Numbered from the stretch's first letter, positions 51,563 to 62,300 are shown. The stretch is DNA of 64,000 nt from Glacieibacterium sp965200405 (GCF_965200405.1 NZ_OZ241356.1:744001-808000); one strand, 5' to 3'. Notes: generated by a model not told the origin, from the letters alone. A program made the numbers and translations.

Positions 51563-54310
51563 TCAGACCGCGACGGCGTAAGCTCCGTGGCAGTGCTTGA
51601 ACTTGTTGCCCGAACCGCACGGGCATTGCGCGTTGCGCGACACGGTGCGGTTCCACTCCGCCAGTTCTTCTTCCGAGACATCGGTCAGCGCCGCGGTGGC
51701 GGAGCCCGCGAAGGCCAGCGCGCCGGGCGGCAGGCTGCCGCGCGGGCCGAAGGCGTCGTTCTCGCCGCTGAACGGGTCGATGTGACTGGTGACGAAATCG
51801 GGCAGCTGCGGATCCTGCAGGTCCATGTCCTGCGGCTGGAACTGGGCGTTCGACAGCATCCGCGTGACGTCCTCGCGGACCGTCGCCAGCATCCGCTCGA
51901 ACAGCGCGAACGCCTCCGACTTATACTCGTTGAGCGGCGTCTTCTGCGCATAGGCGCGCAGGTGGATGACCTGGCGCAGCGCGTCGAGGGTCGCCAGATG
52001 CTCCTTCCAGTGATGGTCGAGCGCCTGCAACAGGAAGTTCTTCTCGACCTGGACCCAGGTCTCCTCCGGCAATGCCGCGGCCTTGGCGTTCATCGCTGCA
52101 TCGGCAGCCTCGATCAGGCGGTCGACGAGAATCTCCTGGTCGATCTTCTCCTCGGCCACCCACTCGGCGACCGGCACGTCGAGGCCGAGCGTCTGCTGGG
52201 TCGCCTCGGTCAGCGCCGGCACGTCCCACTGCTCGGGATAGGTCCCGGCCGGGCAGGTCGTGGCGACGATCAGATTGACCGTCTCGTGGCGCATGTCGAT
52301 GACGACATCGCCGACGGTCGACGAGTCCATGATGTCCTGGCGCTGGTCGTACACCACCTTGCGCTGGTCGTTCATGACGTCGTCGTACTGGAGAAGCTGC
52401 TTGCGGACGTCGTAGTTGCGCGCCTCGACCTTCTTCTGCGCGGTCTCGATCGCCTTGGAGATCCACGGGTGAACGATCGCCTCGCCCTCCTCCAGCCCGT
52501 TGTTCATCATGCGGGTCAGCATCGACTGCTGGCCGAAGATGCGCAGCAAATCGTCGTCGAGGCTGAGATAGAAGCGGCTGAAACCCGGATCGCCCTGGCG
52601 GCCCGAACGACCGCGCAGCTGGTTGTCGATACGGCGGCTCTCGTGGCGCTCGGTGCCCAGCACGAACAGTCCGCCGACGGCGCGAACGGCTTCGCGCTCG
52701 GTCTGGACCTCGGACTTGATGCGCGCCATTGCGGCCTCGCGCTCCTCGCCCTCGACGCCTTCGAGCTCGCGACTGACGCGCGCCTCGAAATTGCCGCCGA
52801 GCTGGATGTCGGTACCGCGCCCGGCCATGTTGGTGGCGATCGTGACGCCGCCCAGGCGCCCGGCCTGCTCGACGATATGCGCTTCTTGCTCATGGTAGCG
52901 GGCGTTGAGGACGACGTGCTCGACCTTCTCCTTCTTGAGGAATTCGCTGAGCAGCTCAGACTTCTCGATCGACACGGTGCCGACCAGGATCGGCTGGCCG
53001 CGCTCCTTGGCTTCGCGGATCGTCTTGACGATCGCCTTGAACTTTTCGTCGGCGTTCTTGTAGAATTCGTCCTCGGCATCGCTGCGCTGGACCGGCAGGT
53101 TGGTCGGGATGTCGACGACGTTCAACTTGTAGATGTCATAGAATTCCGCAGCTTCGGTGACCGCGGTGCCGGTCATGCCGCCCAGCTTGGGGTACATGCG
53201 GAAGTAGTTCTGGAACGTGATCGAGGCCAGGGTCTGGTTCTCGGGCATGATGTCGACGCCCTCCTTGGCCTCGACTGCCTGGTGCAGGCCATCGGACCAG
53301 CGGCGACCGTCCATCATGCGGCCGGTGAACTCGTCGATGATCGTCACCTTGCCGCCGCGGACGATATAGTCGGTATCGAGGCGGAAGATGACGTTGGCGC
53401 GCAACGCCTGGTTGAGGTGGTGGACGACCTGGGTGTTCTCGAAGTCGTAGAGGTTCTCGCCCTCCAGCATCCCGGCGGCCTCGAACAGGCGCTCGACCTT
53501 CTCGGTGCCGTCCTCGGTCAGGATCACCGACTTCTGCTTCTCGTCGATCTCATAGTCGCCGGGGACGAGCTGCTTCACCACCGCGTCGACCTGCATGTAC
53601 AGCTCCGACTTGTCGTCGGTCGGGCCGGAGATGATCAGCGGCGTCCGCGCCTCGTCGATCAGCACCGAGTCGACCTCGTCGACGACGGCGTAGTTGAACG
53701 GGCGCTGGACCATCTGCTCGCGCGAATACTTCATGTTATCACGGAGATAGTCGAAGCCGTATTCGTTGTTGGTGCCGTAGGTGATGTCGGCGGCATAGGC
53801 GGCACGGCGGGTGTCGTCGTCGATGTTCGGGACGATGACGCCGACCGACAGGCCGAGGAACTTGTAAACGCGGCCCATCCACTCGGCATCGCGCGACGCC
53901 AGATAGTCGTTGACGGTGACGACGTGGACGCCCTTGCCGGTCAGCGCGTTGAGGTAGACCGCCAGCGTCGCGACCAGGGTCTTGCCCTCGCCGGTGCGCA
54001 TCTCGGCGATCTCGCCCTTGTGCAGGACCATGCCGCCGATCAGCTGTACATCGTAATGGCGCTGGCCGAGCGCACGCTTGGCGGCTTCGCGGACCGTGGC
54101 AAAGGCCTCGGGCAGCAGGTCGTCGAGGCTCTCGCCGGCTTCGTGGCGGGCCTTGAGCTTGACCGTCTGGCCGGTCAGGTCGGCATCGCTGAGCGCCGAA
54201 ATCTGCGGCTCGAAGGCGTTGATCTTGGCCACCAGCGGGGCAAGCGACTTGACGTAACGGTCGTTCGACGAGCCGAACAGACGCTTGGCGATGCCGCCGA
54301 ATCCGAGCAT
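51563..54310 (-). CDS. secA: Preprotein translocase ATPase SecA
   Basis: Motor of Sec protein export, 915 aa. Walker A (MRTGEGKTLVATL), DEVDSVLIDEARTPLIISGP, here in the usual DEAD-like order, TNMAGRGTDIQLGG and GRSGRQGDPG are all present. The C terminus carries the SEC-C zinc motif CPCGSGNKFKHCHG, which binds SecB. Length is typical of alphaproteobacterial SecA. It is followed by UPF0145 and preceded by tdk. Confidence 0.98.
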   Translation of the reverse strand: MLGFGGIAKRLFGSSNDRYVKSLAPLVAKINAFEPQISALSDADLTGQTVKLKARHEAGESLDDLLPEAFATVREAAKRALGQRHYDVQLIGGMVLHKGEIAEMRTGEGKTLVATLAVYLNALTGKGVHVVTVNDYLASRDAEWMGRVYKFLGLSVGVIVPNIDDDTRRAAYAADITYGTNNEYGFDYLRDNMKYSREQMVQRPFNYAVVDEVDSVLIDEARTPLIISGPTDDKSELYMQVDAVVKQLVPGDYEIDEKQKSVILTEDGTEKVERLFEAAGMLEGENLYDFENTQVVHHLNQALRANVIFRLDTDYIVRGGKVTIIDEFTGRMMDGRRWSDGLHQAVEAKEGVDIMPENQTLASITFQNYFRMYPKLGGMTGTAVTEAAEFYDIYKLNVVDIPTNLPVQRSDAEDEFYKNADEKFKAIVKTIREAKERGQPILVGTVSIEKSELLSEFLKKEKVEHVVLNARYHEQEAHIVEQAGRLGGVTIATNMAGRGTDIQLGGNFEARVSRELEGVEGEEREAAMARIKSEVQTEREAVRAVGGLFVLGTERHESRRIDNQLRGRSGRQGDPGFSRFYLSLDDDLLRIFGQQSMLTRMMNNGLEEGEAIVHPWISKAIETAQKKVEARNYDVRKQLLQYDDVMNDQRKVVYDQRQDIMDSSTVGDVVIDMRHETVNLIVATTCPAGTYPEQWDVPALTEATQQTLGLDVPVAEWVAEEKIDQEILVDRLIEAADAAMNAKAAALPEETWVQVEKNFLLQALDHHWKEHLATLDALRQVIHLRAYAQKTPLNEYKSEAFALFERMLATVREDVTRMLSNAQFQPQDMDLQDPQLPDFVTSHIDPFSGENDAFGPRGSLPPGALAFAGSATAALTDVSEEELAEWNRTVSRNAQCPCGSGNKFKHCHGAYAVAV

Positions 54311-54412
54311 GAATATCCTAACGCGCAGGGGACCGACCGGCGCAAAACACCGCCGATCCGAACCGCCGCGATGTAGGGTTGCGGGGGCGCTTAGTCAATT
54401 ATCGCGGGTGCG

Positions 54413-55006
54413 TCACAGCATCGGCGCCGCACGAGCATCGGCCAGCGCGGCCATGTAGTGGCGGCGGCACAGCGCGATGTAGCGGTCGTTGCCGCCGATC
54501 TCGGTCTGGCGGCCCTCCGCCACGGCACGTCCGCTGGCATCGACGCGCAGGTTCATCGTCGCCTTGCGCCCGCAGGTGCACACCGCCTTGATCTCGGTCA
54601 GCACGTCGGCGACGGCGAGCAGCCACAGGCTGCCCTCGAACGGCTTGGCCTGGAAGTCGGTGCGCAGCCCGTAGCACAGCACCGGGATGCCAAGGTCGTC
54701 GGCAACGCTGGCAAGCTGGAAGACCTGAGCCTTGTTGAGGAATTGCGCCTCGTCGACGAAGACGCAGGCGGGCTGGCCGTCGCCCCGCTCGACCGCCGCG
54801 CGCAGGTCGGTGCCGGCGTCGAAGGTGCTGGCGGGCATGGTCAGGCCGATGCGCGAGGCGATGGTGCCGAAGCCGGCGCGCGTGTCGATGGCGGCAGTGA
54901 ACAGCCGGGTCTGCATGCCGCGCTCGCGATAATTGAAGTCGGCCTGCAGCAGCAGCGTCGACTTCCCGGCATTCATCGAGGCGTAGTAGAAATACAGTTT
55001 GGCCAT
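54413..55006 (-). CDS. tdk: Thymidine kinase
   Basis: Type II (tetrameric) thymidine kinase of 197 aa for salvage of thymidine. The P-loop is ASMNAGKSTLLL, the catalytic-base region VFVDEAQFLNKAQV, and the zinc-binding Cys lie in VCTCGRKA and CRRHYM. The enzyme acts with ThyA, encoded elsewhere in the window, to supply dTMP. The gene is located 47 bases after the YihY-family gene on the same strand. Confidence 0.94.
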   Translation of the reverse strand: MAKLYFYYASMNAGKSTLLLQADFNYRERGMQTRLFTAAIDTRAGFGTIASRIGLTMPASTFDAGTDLRAAVERGDGQPACVFVDEAQFLNKAQVFQLASVADDLGIPVLCYGLRTDFQAKPFEGSLWLLAVADVLTEIKAVCTCGRKATMNLRVDASGRAVAEGRQTEIGGNDRYIALCRRHYMAALADARAAPML

Positions 55007-55053
55007 GCGCGCATGATGTCGGTCGCGCCAGCCGTCACGTCAATCGCCGCGCG

Positions 55054-56007
55054 TCAGTCGGCGGCAACCTCGTCCGCCATCTTGGCCCGGCGCGAACCCA
55101 TCGGCTTTTCCGGCCCGCGCGTCGTGTCGCGCGCCGTCTGGTGCTCCAGCTCGGCATTGAGCTCGGCGCCAAGCAGCAGGACATAGGCCGACAGGTACAG
55201 CCACAGCAGCAGCACGACGATCGCGCCGAGCGAGCCATAGGTCGCGTTGTAGTTGCCGAAATGCGCGGCGTAGAAACCGAAGCCCAGGGTCGTCGCAACG
55301 AAGCCGACCGTCGCGGCCAGCGAGCCCGGCGTCAGCCAGGTCCAGCGCGGCTCCCGGCGGTTCGGCGCATAGCGGTACAGCGCGGCGACGGCACCGCTGG
55401 CGAGCAGTGCGGTGACGATCCACGCGGTAACCTTGGTCGCGATCGCCACGGCGGGCGAGATGCGCCCGGCAAAATCCTCCAGGAAGCCGGTCACCGACAC
55501 CGACAGCAGCCCGGCGACCGCGAGTAGCACCGCCGCCAGCGTGATCGCCGCCTGGACCAGGTTGAGCTTGATGAAGCCGCGCGTTTCCTTCTCCTCATAG
55601 GCGATGTTGAGCGCGATGATGATCGCGCCGGCCCCCTTCATCGCGCCGTACAGCGCCAGCAATAGCGCCAGCGCGAGGCCGAGGCCCTTCTTGCCGGCCG
55701 CGGTGGTGACGACGTTGGTCAATTGCTCGTCGATCAGCTTGGCGGCTTCGCTCGGTACCATCCCGGTGATGGCGCGCATGTGCTGGTTGAGGTCGGCCGG
55801 GTCGACGACCAAACCATAGGTCAGCACCATCGCGCCGAGCAGCGGCACCATCGCCAGGAAGCCGTAGAACGCGACACCCGAGGCGATCAGCCCGAGATTG
55901 TCCTTGCCCGATTCCGCATAGGTCCGCTTCAGGATCTGCCACCAGCCACGCAGCGGCATCTGGGCGGGGCTGCCGGCGTCGTGGCCAAGGTCGATCGAAT
56001 TGTTCAT
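55054..56007 (-). CDS. YihY/UPF0761-type inner-membrane protein
   Basis: A 317-aa protein with about six membrane helices. The signature of the former 'ribonuclease BN' family is visible: NLGLIASGVAFYGFLAMVPLLGA (described here in parts), and AAHFGNYNATYGSLGAIVVLLLWLYLS near residues 240-270. It is not a nuclease despite the old name. The start was placed at ATG 56007, leaving 74 bases to the divergent argJ start. A longer version from 56064 is possible. Confidence 0.88.
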   Translation of the reverse strand: MNNSIDLGHDAGSPAQMPLRGWWQILKRTYAESGKDNLGLIASGVAFYGFLAMVPLLGAMVLTYGLVVDPADLNQHMRAITGMVPSEAAKLIDEQLTNVVTTAAGKKGLGLALALLLALYGAMKGAGAIIIALNIAYEEKETRGFIKLNLVQAAITLAAVLLAVAGLLSVSVTGFLEDFAGRISPAVAIATKVTAWIVTALLASGAVAALYRYAPNRREPRWTWLTPGSLAATVGFVATTLGFGFYAAHFGNYNATYGSLGAIVVLLLWLYLSAYVLLLGAELNAELEHQTARDTTRGPEKPMGSRRAKMADEVAAD

Positions 56008-56081
56008 GCTGACGCGAACGCGTCGCAACGCCGGCGGACGCACGGCTTTCGCAATTTCCATCATGAGGTTAAGCAGCGCAC

Positions 56082-57305
56082 ATGACCATCTCGCCGCTCG
56101 CCCGCCCGTTTCCCGCCATTCCCGACATCGCCGGAGTACGGATCGGCACGGCGACCGCGCGCTACAAGCCGTGGCTGCGCGCCGACGTCACCGTCGTCGA
56201 ACTGGCCCCCGGAACCACCGTCGCGGGGGTGCTGACCCGGTCGAAGTGCCCGTCGCCGGAAGTCGAGACCTGCCGCGCCAACCTGCCCCAGGGCTCGGCA
56301 CGCGCGCTGGTGGTCAATGCCGGAAACTCGAACGCCTTCACGGGCATGACCGGGCGCGATGCCAGCCGCCGGCAGGTCGCTCGTCTCGCCGAACTGGTCG
56401 GCTGCCCGGCGGACCAGGTGTTCGTCGCCTCGACCGGCGTGATCGGCGTACCGCTGCCGGCCGACAAGGCGGAGGCCGGCGTCACCGCTGCCCATGCCGC
56501 GCTCGGCGAGGCGTCGTTCGAGGCGGCGACGGCGGCGATCGGCACGACCGACACCTTTGCCAAGGGCGCCATCGCCCATGCCTTCGTCGCGGGCCAGCGC
56601 GTCACCGTCGCCGGGATCGTCAAGGGCTCGGGGATGATCGCGCCGGACATGGCGACGATGCTGGGCTTCGTGTTCACCGATGCCGTCGTCGCGGCACCGC
56701 TGCTGCAGGCGATGCTGGCCGAGGCCACGGCCCACAGCTTCAACTCGATCACCGTCGACAGCGACACCTCGACTTCGGACACCGTGTTGGCGTTCGCGAC
56801 CGGCAAGGCTGGTCATGCCGCATTGACCGCGCCCGACTCCCCCGGAGCGGATGCCTTTGCCGCTGCTCTGACCCAGGTCTGCCGCGAGCTGGCGCATCTG
56901 GTGGTTCGCGACGGCGAGGGCGCGACCAAGTTCATCACCATCGACGTCACGGGAGCGGAAGACGACCGCGCCGCCAAGGTCGTGGCGCTGAGCATCGCCA
57001 ACTCGCCGCTGGTCAAGACCGCCATCGCCGGCGGCGACGCCAATTGGGGCCGCGTCGTCATGGCGGTCGGCAAGGCCGGCGAGCGCGCCGAGCGCGACCG
57101 GCTGGCGATCGACTTCGGCGTCACCCGCGTCGCCGCCAACGGCATGGTCGTGCCCGACTATGACGAGGCCCCCGTCACCGCACATTTGGCCGGGAGCGAC
57201 GTCGACATCGGCGTCGACCTGGGCATCGGCGACGGCCGCGCCCGCGTCTGGACTTGCGACCTGACCCACGGCTACATCAGCATCAACGCCGATTATCGCA
57301 GCTGA
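56082..57305 (+). CDS. argJ: Bifunctional glutamate/ornithine acetyltransferase ArgJ
   Basis: A 407-aa Ntn-like acetyltransferase that recycles acetyl from acetylornithine to glutamate. The self-cleavage site is APDMATMLGF with nucleophile Thr192, giving alpha and beta chains. SLAINTMLP-like stretches and GDANWGRVVMAVGKAG are further family marks. The gene lies apart from argDF. The argJ-secA neighbourhood is common in alphaproteobacteria, although here tdk and a YihY gene lie between them. Confidence 0.95.
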   Translation: MTISPLARPFPAIPDIAGVRIGTATARYKPWLRADVTVVELAPGTTVAGVLTRSKCPSPEVETCRANLPQGSARALVVNAGNSNAFTGMTGRDASRRQVARLAELVGCPADQVFVASTGVIGVPLPADKAEAGVTAAHAALGEASFEAATAAIGTTDTFAKGAIAHAFVAGQRVTVAGIVKGSGMIAPDMATMLGFVFTDAVVAAPLLQAMLAEATAHSFNSITVDSDTSTSDTVLAFATGKAGHAALTAPDSPGADAFAAALTQVCRELAHLVVRDGEGATKFITIDVTGAEDDRAAKVVALSIANSPLVKTAIAGGDANWGRVVMAVGKAGERAERDRLAIDFGVTRVAANGMVVPDYDEAPVTAHLAGSDVDIGVDLGIGDGRARVWTCDLTHGYISINADYRS

Positions 57306-57426
57306 CCCGCGGCATTTACGCCGTCCTTATGCGGCGGAGCGAACGCCTCATGGTATTCGCGACGCCCGGATACCTATCTCCGTCCTGATCGACATTATTT
57401 GCCGATGGTGAGGAATGGAGCGATCC

Positions 57427-57651
57427 GTGAGCGAGTTTTCCGTCAATCCTCGGGCTGTGCCGGGCCGGGTGCTGCACCGCGCTGCCTTTACCAGCGCGGC
57501 GGGCGATGCCGGCAAGGCGCAGCCAGGGCTGGAGAAGGCCGAAGGGCCGTCGCCGGTTGCCGACTGGTGCGGCAAGCGTCATCCGGTCGACCTGATCCTG
57601 ATCGGGACTGCAGTGATCGCGGTGGCGGTCGGACTGGTCGCGGCGTTCTGA
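57427..57651 (+). CDS. Small single-helix membrane protein
   Basis: A 74-aa protein with an unremarkable hydrophilic N terminus (SEFSVNPRAVPGRVLHRA), a DWCGKRHPVDL segment and a C-terminal membrane helix (LILIGTAVIAVAVGLVAAF). A GTG start at 57427 was chosen because GGAG lies six bases ahead. An ATG four codons earlier is almost touching its ribosome site. It may be coexpressed with the next two genes. No family recognised. Confidence 0.55.
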   Translation: MSEFSVNPRAVPGRVLHRAAFTSAAGDAGKAQPGLEKAEGPSPVADWCGKRHPVDLILIGTAVIAVAVGLVAAF

Positions 57652-57653
57652 AC

Positions 57654-57923
57654 GTGGCGCGACACGATCCGCACGGCCTGTCCGCCGACTATCCGGTGTT
57701 CTTCGTGGGCCGGGAGGACAACGGCTGGCATTTCGTCTGCGAGAGTCGCGGGCAGGTCGCCGCCTGTTTCGCCGGGCGGGACGAGGCGATCCGCTTCGCC
57801 CGTGCCGAGAGCGACCGGGTGCCGGGCTCGGTCGTCGTCGTGACGCCGCCACAGATCGACTACAGCCCGTGCGCGGGCACCCGGATTGCGGCCGGCGCTG
57901 GCATGGTCGCCGCGAAACTGTAA
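57654..57923 (+). CDS. Small conserved-looking protein of unknown function
   Basis: An 89-aa protein starting with GTG two bases after the previous stop. Its middle reads YPVFFVGREDNGWHFVCES and then FAGRDEAIRFARAES, a beta-beta-alpha pattern similar to short DUF2188-like proteins. The C-terminal part is Ala/Gly-rich. Tight spacing suggests coupling to the upstream membrane mini-protein. Confidence 0.6.
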   Translation: MARHDPHGLSADYPVFFVGREDNGWHFVCESRGQVAACFAGRDEAIRFARAESDRVPGSVVVVTPPQIDYSPCAGTRIAAGAGMVAAKL

Positions 57924-57951
57924 GCTGGCGGCGACTCTTGGGGAGCCGCCG

Positions 57952-58863
57952 ATGACCATCGTTTTGCACCATTATCCCGCCTCGCCGTTTGCCGAGCTGG
58001 CGCGGCTGGCGCTCGGGCTGAAGCAGCTGGAATGGCGCTCGGTCGTCATTCCCAACGTCATGCCCAAGCCTGACCTGGTGGTGCTGACCGGCGGCTATGC
58101 CCGGACGCCGGTGCTGCAGGTCGGCGCCGACATCTATTGCGATACGGCCGCGATCCTCGATGCGCTGGAGGCCATCGCGCCAAGCCCGAGCCTGTATCCC
58201 GCGCCGCTTGGCGACCTGCAGCGCATCCTCGCGGGCTGGGCGGGCGCGGCGCAGTTCGGGGCGCATGTCGGGGCGGCGCTCGGCAGCCTGCCGCCGGGGA
58301 CGTTGCCGCAGGCCTTTGTTGACGACCGCAAGGCGCGGCTGGGCTTCGACTTTGCCAAGATGGCGCGCGCGGTACCGCATCTGGAGGCGCAGGTGCTGAC
58401 GTCCGCGACCTGGCTCGATGCGACGCTGTCCGATGGTCGCGCCTTCATCGGCGGCGAGCAGCCGGGGCACGCCGACCTCGCCTTCTACACCAACCTCTGG
58501 TTCGTCCGCGGCCGGGCGCGGAACAGCGAGGCCGCCAAGGCCATCGCCGCGATGCCGCACCTCGGCGCCTGGTTCGACCGCGTCACTGCTATCGGCCACG
58601 GCAGCCCGGTGGAGGCCAGCGCCGAGGAAGCAATCGCCATCGCCGGGGCTGCAACGCCCGACTTGTCGGAGAACGTCGACCCGATCAGCGGCTTCACCGC
58701 CGGTCAGACCGTGCGGGTCAAGACCGAAGGCTCGGGCGACGCTCCGGTCGAGGGCCGCCTGCTCCGCGTCGGCCCGACCGGCATCGCTATCGCGCGCGAC
58801 ACCGGCAGCGGGACCGTCGCGGTCAACTTTCCGCGGTTGGGGCAGATGGTGCTGGCTGGCTGA
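57952..58863 (+). CDS. Glutathione S-transferase family protein with an added C-terminal domain
   Basis: A 303-aa protein. The N-terminal thioredoxin-like GST domain (residues 1-80) reads HHYPASPFAELARLALGLKQ and RTPVLQVGADIYCDTAAILDAL. The helical GST domain runs to about 205 (GEQPGHADLAFYTNLW). About 60 residues follow with an SH3-like beta pattern (GFTAGQTVRVKTEGSGDAPVEG and VGPTGIAIARDTGSGTVAVNFP, each shown in part). A GGGGAG ribosome site precedes the ATG. The extra domain is not a standard GST part. Confidence 0.85.
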   Translation: MTIVLHHYPASPFAELARLALGLKQLEWRSVVIPNVMPKPDLVVLTGGYARTPVLQVGADIYCDTAAILDALEAIAPSPSLYPAPLGDLQRILAGWAGAAQFGAHVGAALGSLPPGTLPQAFVDDRKARLGFDFAKMARAVPHLEAQVLTSATWLDATLSDGRAFIGGEQPGHADLAFYTNLWFVRGRARNSEAAKAIAAMPHLGAWFDRVTAIGHGSPVEASAEEAIAIAGAATPDLSENVDPISGFTAGQTVRVKTEGSGDAPVEGRLLRVGPTGIAIARDTGSGTVAVNFPRLGQMVLAG

Positions 58864-58892
58864 CGCGGCGGGAAGAGATCACTGCCACAGTC

Positions 58893-58992
58893 GTCATCCC
58901 GGCGCAGGCCGGGACCCATTCGGCGAGCTTCAGGGTGTAGCGCCCGACTTCGACGCGCCCGCTTGATGGGTCCCGGCCTGCGCCGGGATGAC
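58893..58992. repeat. Dispersed palindromic repeat, copy 2
   Basis: Arms 58893-58919 and 58966-58992 (27 bases, perfectly complementary, starting GTCATCCCGGCGCAGGCCGG) enclose 46 unique bases. The position between the convergent GST and trxA genes would suit a bidirectional terminator. Confidence 0.9.
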
Positions 58993-59017
58993 GTGGTTAA
59001 CGGGCGCTATCTGAAGG

Positions 59018-59338
59018 TCAGCCCAGTTCGCCTTCGAGCCAAGACTTGATCGCCGACTTCGGGCGGGCGCCGACGGCGGTGGCAGCGACTTCGCCGCCCT
59101 TGAACAGGATCATCGTCGGGATGCCGCGGACGCCGTAGCGGGTCGGGGCGTCGGGGTTCTCGTCGATGTTGATCTTGACGATGTCGACGCCGGCCAGCTC
59201 GTCGTTGAGCTCCTCGAGCGCCGGGCCGATCTGGCGGCACGGACCGCACCATTCCGCCCAGAAGTCGACCAGCACAGGGCGCTCGCTGGCGATGACGTCG
59301 GCGTGGAAAGAGGCGTCGGTGACGTGCTTGGCGGCCAT
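59018..59338 (-). CDS. trxA: Thioredoxin
   Basis: A 106-aa disulfide reductase with the canonical active site WCGPC in VDFWAEWCGPCRQ, cis-Pro motif RGIPTMILFKGG, and DENPD in the third strand region. It follows addA on the same strand. The addB-addA-trxA order is common in alphaproteobacteria, and trxA has its own ribosome site (AGGAGT) before the ATG. Confidence 0.96.
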   Translation of the reverse strand: MAAKHVTDASFHADVIASERPVLVDFWAEWCGPCRQIGPALEELNDELAGVDIVKINIDENPDAPTRYGVRGIPTMILFKGGEVAATAVGARPKSAIKSWLEGELG

Positions 59339-59393
59339 GATCGTAAACTCCTGTCGATTGCTGTACCCGAGATAGGCTTGGGTATCGTGCGGA

Positions 59394-62300
59394 TCAACGT
59401 GCCGGGCGGCCTAGCGTTTCTTGGGCGGTCACAAGCTTTGGCGCATGTGTCGCCAGCAGCGTCGCCGGCAGCTCGATCAGCGTCGCATCATGGGTGTACA
59501 GCAGTGCCGTCTCGATCGCGCGGCCCGGGAAAATCGCGCCGAGAGCGGCGACATAGGCGGCCATCTGCTTGAGATGATAGGGCTCGACCGACGCCGCATC
59601 TGCCGGCACGCGCCGCCCGGTCTTGAAATCGACGAGCTGCACGCGCGCCTCGCCGACCAGCAGCCGGTCGACCTTGCCGGCGATGACCACGCCGTCGACG
59701 ACCGCGGCGATCGGTGCCTCGGCGAGCGCATCGGCGCCGAACAGCGCGGCGTGACGGGGTTCCGCGATGATCGCGAGGACGGTGGTCGCGAGGCTGTCGC
59801 GCTCCACGGCGGGCAGGTCGCCCGCATGACTTGCCAGCCAACGCGATGCGATCGCTGGACGATCCTCCGCCGCAACGCCCGGCAGCCGCTCGAACAGCGC
59901 GTGGAGTAGCTGCCCACGCCGTGCTGCGACCTGCATCGCCGGGGTCGGCGGCGGCGACGCGACATCGTCTGCAGCGATTGCCGACGGGCTGAGCGGCCGC
60001 GACGGGCGTGCCTCGACCGGAGCGGGCGCGCGAACCCAGTCGGGCAGATCCGTCCCTCGCGCCGCCGCTTCCTTGCGCGGCCCGTCGAGCACCGACTCGC
60101 CGTCCATCGCGGCACGGTGGAGCACTGCCGTCCCCCACAGCGCATCGGGCTCGGCATCAGCGCCCAGCCCGGTCATCGCGGCCTCGATCACCTTGTACCA
60201 GCTGTCCTCGTGAACCTCGGGCGGCTTTTCCCCCCGTTGCGTCGGCAGGGCGCCGCCGACGAACAGCAGATCCTCGGCGCGGGTCAGCGCGACGTACAGC
60301 AGCCGCCAATGCTCCTGCATCGCATCCTGCGTCGCAGCCTCGGCAGCGGCGGCGATGATCCCCACTTTCCCCGACTGGCCACCATGGAAAATCGGCACCT
60401 CGCGCTCGCTCTGGTCGATATCGACCATGACGTGATCGCCGCGGTCACTGGGGGCACGCGCCGCATCGGCGAGGATGACGACCGGCGCCTGCAACCCCTT
60501 GGCACCGTGGACCGTCATGATCCGCACCGCGTCGATCGGCGCGTCGGGGTCGCGCTTCAGGTCGGTGTCCTCGCCCTCCATCCAGTCGAGGAAGCCCTGC
60601 AAGGTCGGCGCGTTCGCCGCCTCGAACGCCAGCGCCTGCGCCAATACCGCCTGCACCGCGTCGCGCGCCTCCTCGCCCAGCCGCGCCAGCAGCAGCGCCC
60701 GGCCGCGCAACTCGCCCGACAGGATGGTCTCGAGAAACTCGTAGGGCGCGCTGAAGTCGGCCAGTGCCAGCACCTTGCCGAGCCAGTCCGCCGCCGGCGT
60801 GCCGCTGGACCGCACCCGCTCCCACAGCGAGCCGCGGCGATCGTCGGCCAGTTCGAACAGCTTGTCCTGCGACACCCCCAGGAACGGCGAGGTCAGCAGC
60901 GTCGCGCAGGTCAAATCGTCGCCCGGCTGCAGCGCGAACCGCACCAGCGCCAGCAGGTCCTGCACCGCCAGCGGCTCGGTCAGTCGCAGCCGGTCCGCAC
61001 CCGCCACCGGCACGCCGAAATCGTGCAGCGCGGCGACCAGCGGCTGGACGAACTCGCCACGGTTGCGGACCAGCACGAGGATATCCTCGGCGCGCACCAC
61101 CCGGCCACGCGCCGGCAGCCACAGCGCCGTCTCGGGCTTGAGCCACGCCGCGATCTGCCGCGCCAGCTGGTGCGCCATGCGGACCTGCGCCGGGGGCAGC
61201 CACTGCTGCTCGGCGACGGGCAGCGCAGCATCGTCCTCGGGCAGGCCGAGCGGCGGCCATAGCGTCACATAACCCGGCCGCGAACCGCGCGCGGCGGTCA
61301 GCGGCGGCACCGCGTTCGGCGTCCCGAGCTTGTCGTGGCCAAGGTTCTCGATGACCTTGTCGACGACTTCCAGCACGGCAGGAACGGAGCGGAAGGACTC
61401 GGCCAGCGAGATGTCGCGCCATTCCAGCTCGGCATCGCGGACGATGTCGCGGAAATGGACCTGGCGAGCGTCGAAGATCCTGGGGTCGGAGCCCTGAAAG
61501 CTGAAGATCGCCTGCTTGAAGTCGCCCACGACGAACAGCGTCCGCTGCAGCTCGCGCGCGCCCTCGCCGCTGAAGAACTCGTCGGTCAGCGCCTGGACGA
61601 TCTCCCACTGCGCGGCATTGGTGTCCTGCGCCTCGTCCACCAGCATGTGGTCGATGCGCGCGTCGAGCTTGAAGCGCACCCATTCACTCATGCCGGGGCG
61701 GGTCAGCAGCTCTGCGGCGCGGGCGATCATGTCGTCATAGTCGATGACCCCGGCGCGGCGCTTGTGCGCGGCATAGGCACCCCCCAGGCGCGCGCCGACG
61801 CGGAGGTAGCGCGCGGCGTTGGCGGCGGCCTCCAGCAGGCGGCGCAGGGTGGCGACCTCGATGATCTGCTCGCACAGCGAGTCGGCGAGCTCGATGTCGA
61901 GGTAACCGGCCTTCTTGCCGCCGGGGACGATGGACTTGCGCGGCTCGCCATCGGCCTTGAGGAAGACTTTCGCCAGCCTGTCGAAGTGTTTGGCGCGGAC
62001 GTCGGGCTTGCACGCCAGCCACCAGCGCAGATCGTCGGCGTTGGTCAGCGAGGTCGCGCCGGCATGCGCCTCGAACACGCCGGCGAGGTGCGCTAGTCCG
62101 GCGGTGTCGAGTTCGGCCAGCTTCCATTCGACGACCTCGGCGACGCTGCCGTCGGTCGGCAGGCCGAAGGCGCGGCGGAGCTTGACCTCATAGCCCATCG
62201 GCGGGCCCATCGCGGCGATGGCGTCGTGATGGCGGATCAGCGTGCTGGCGATGCGGTCGAGGCTCTGCTCGCCGCGGGTGACGCTGAGTTCGCCGACATC

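Noticed and set aside
51269..54376. 1035-codon open frame on the plus strand opposite secA
   Set aside because: It is the mirror of the secA coding frame in high-GC DNA; it has no recognisable domain and is His/Asp/Val/Leu-rich as expected for an antisense shadow.
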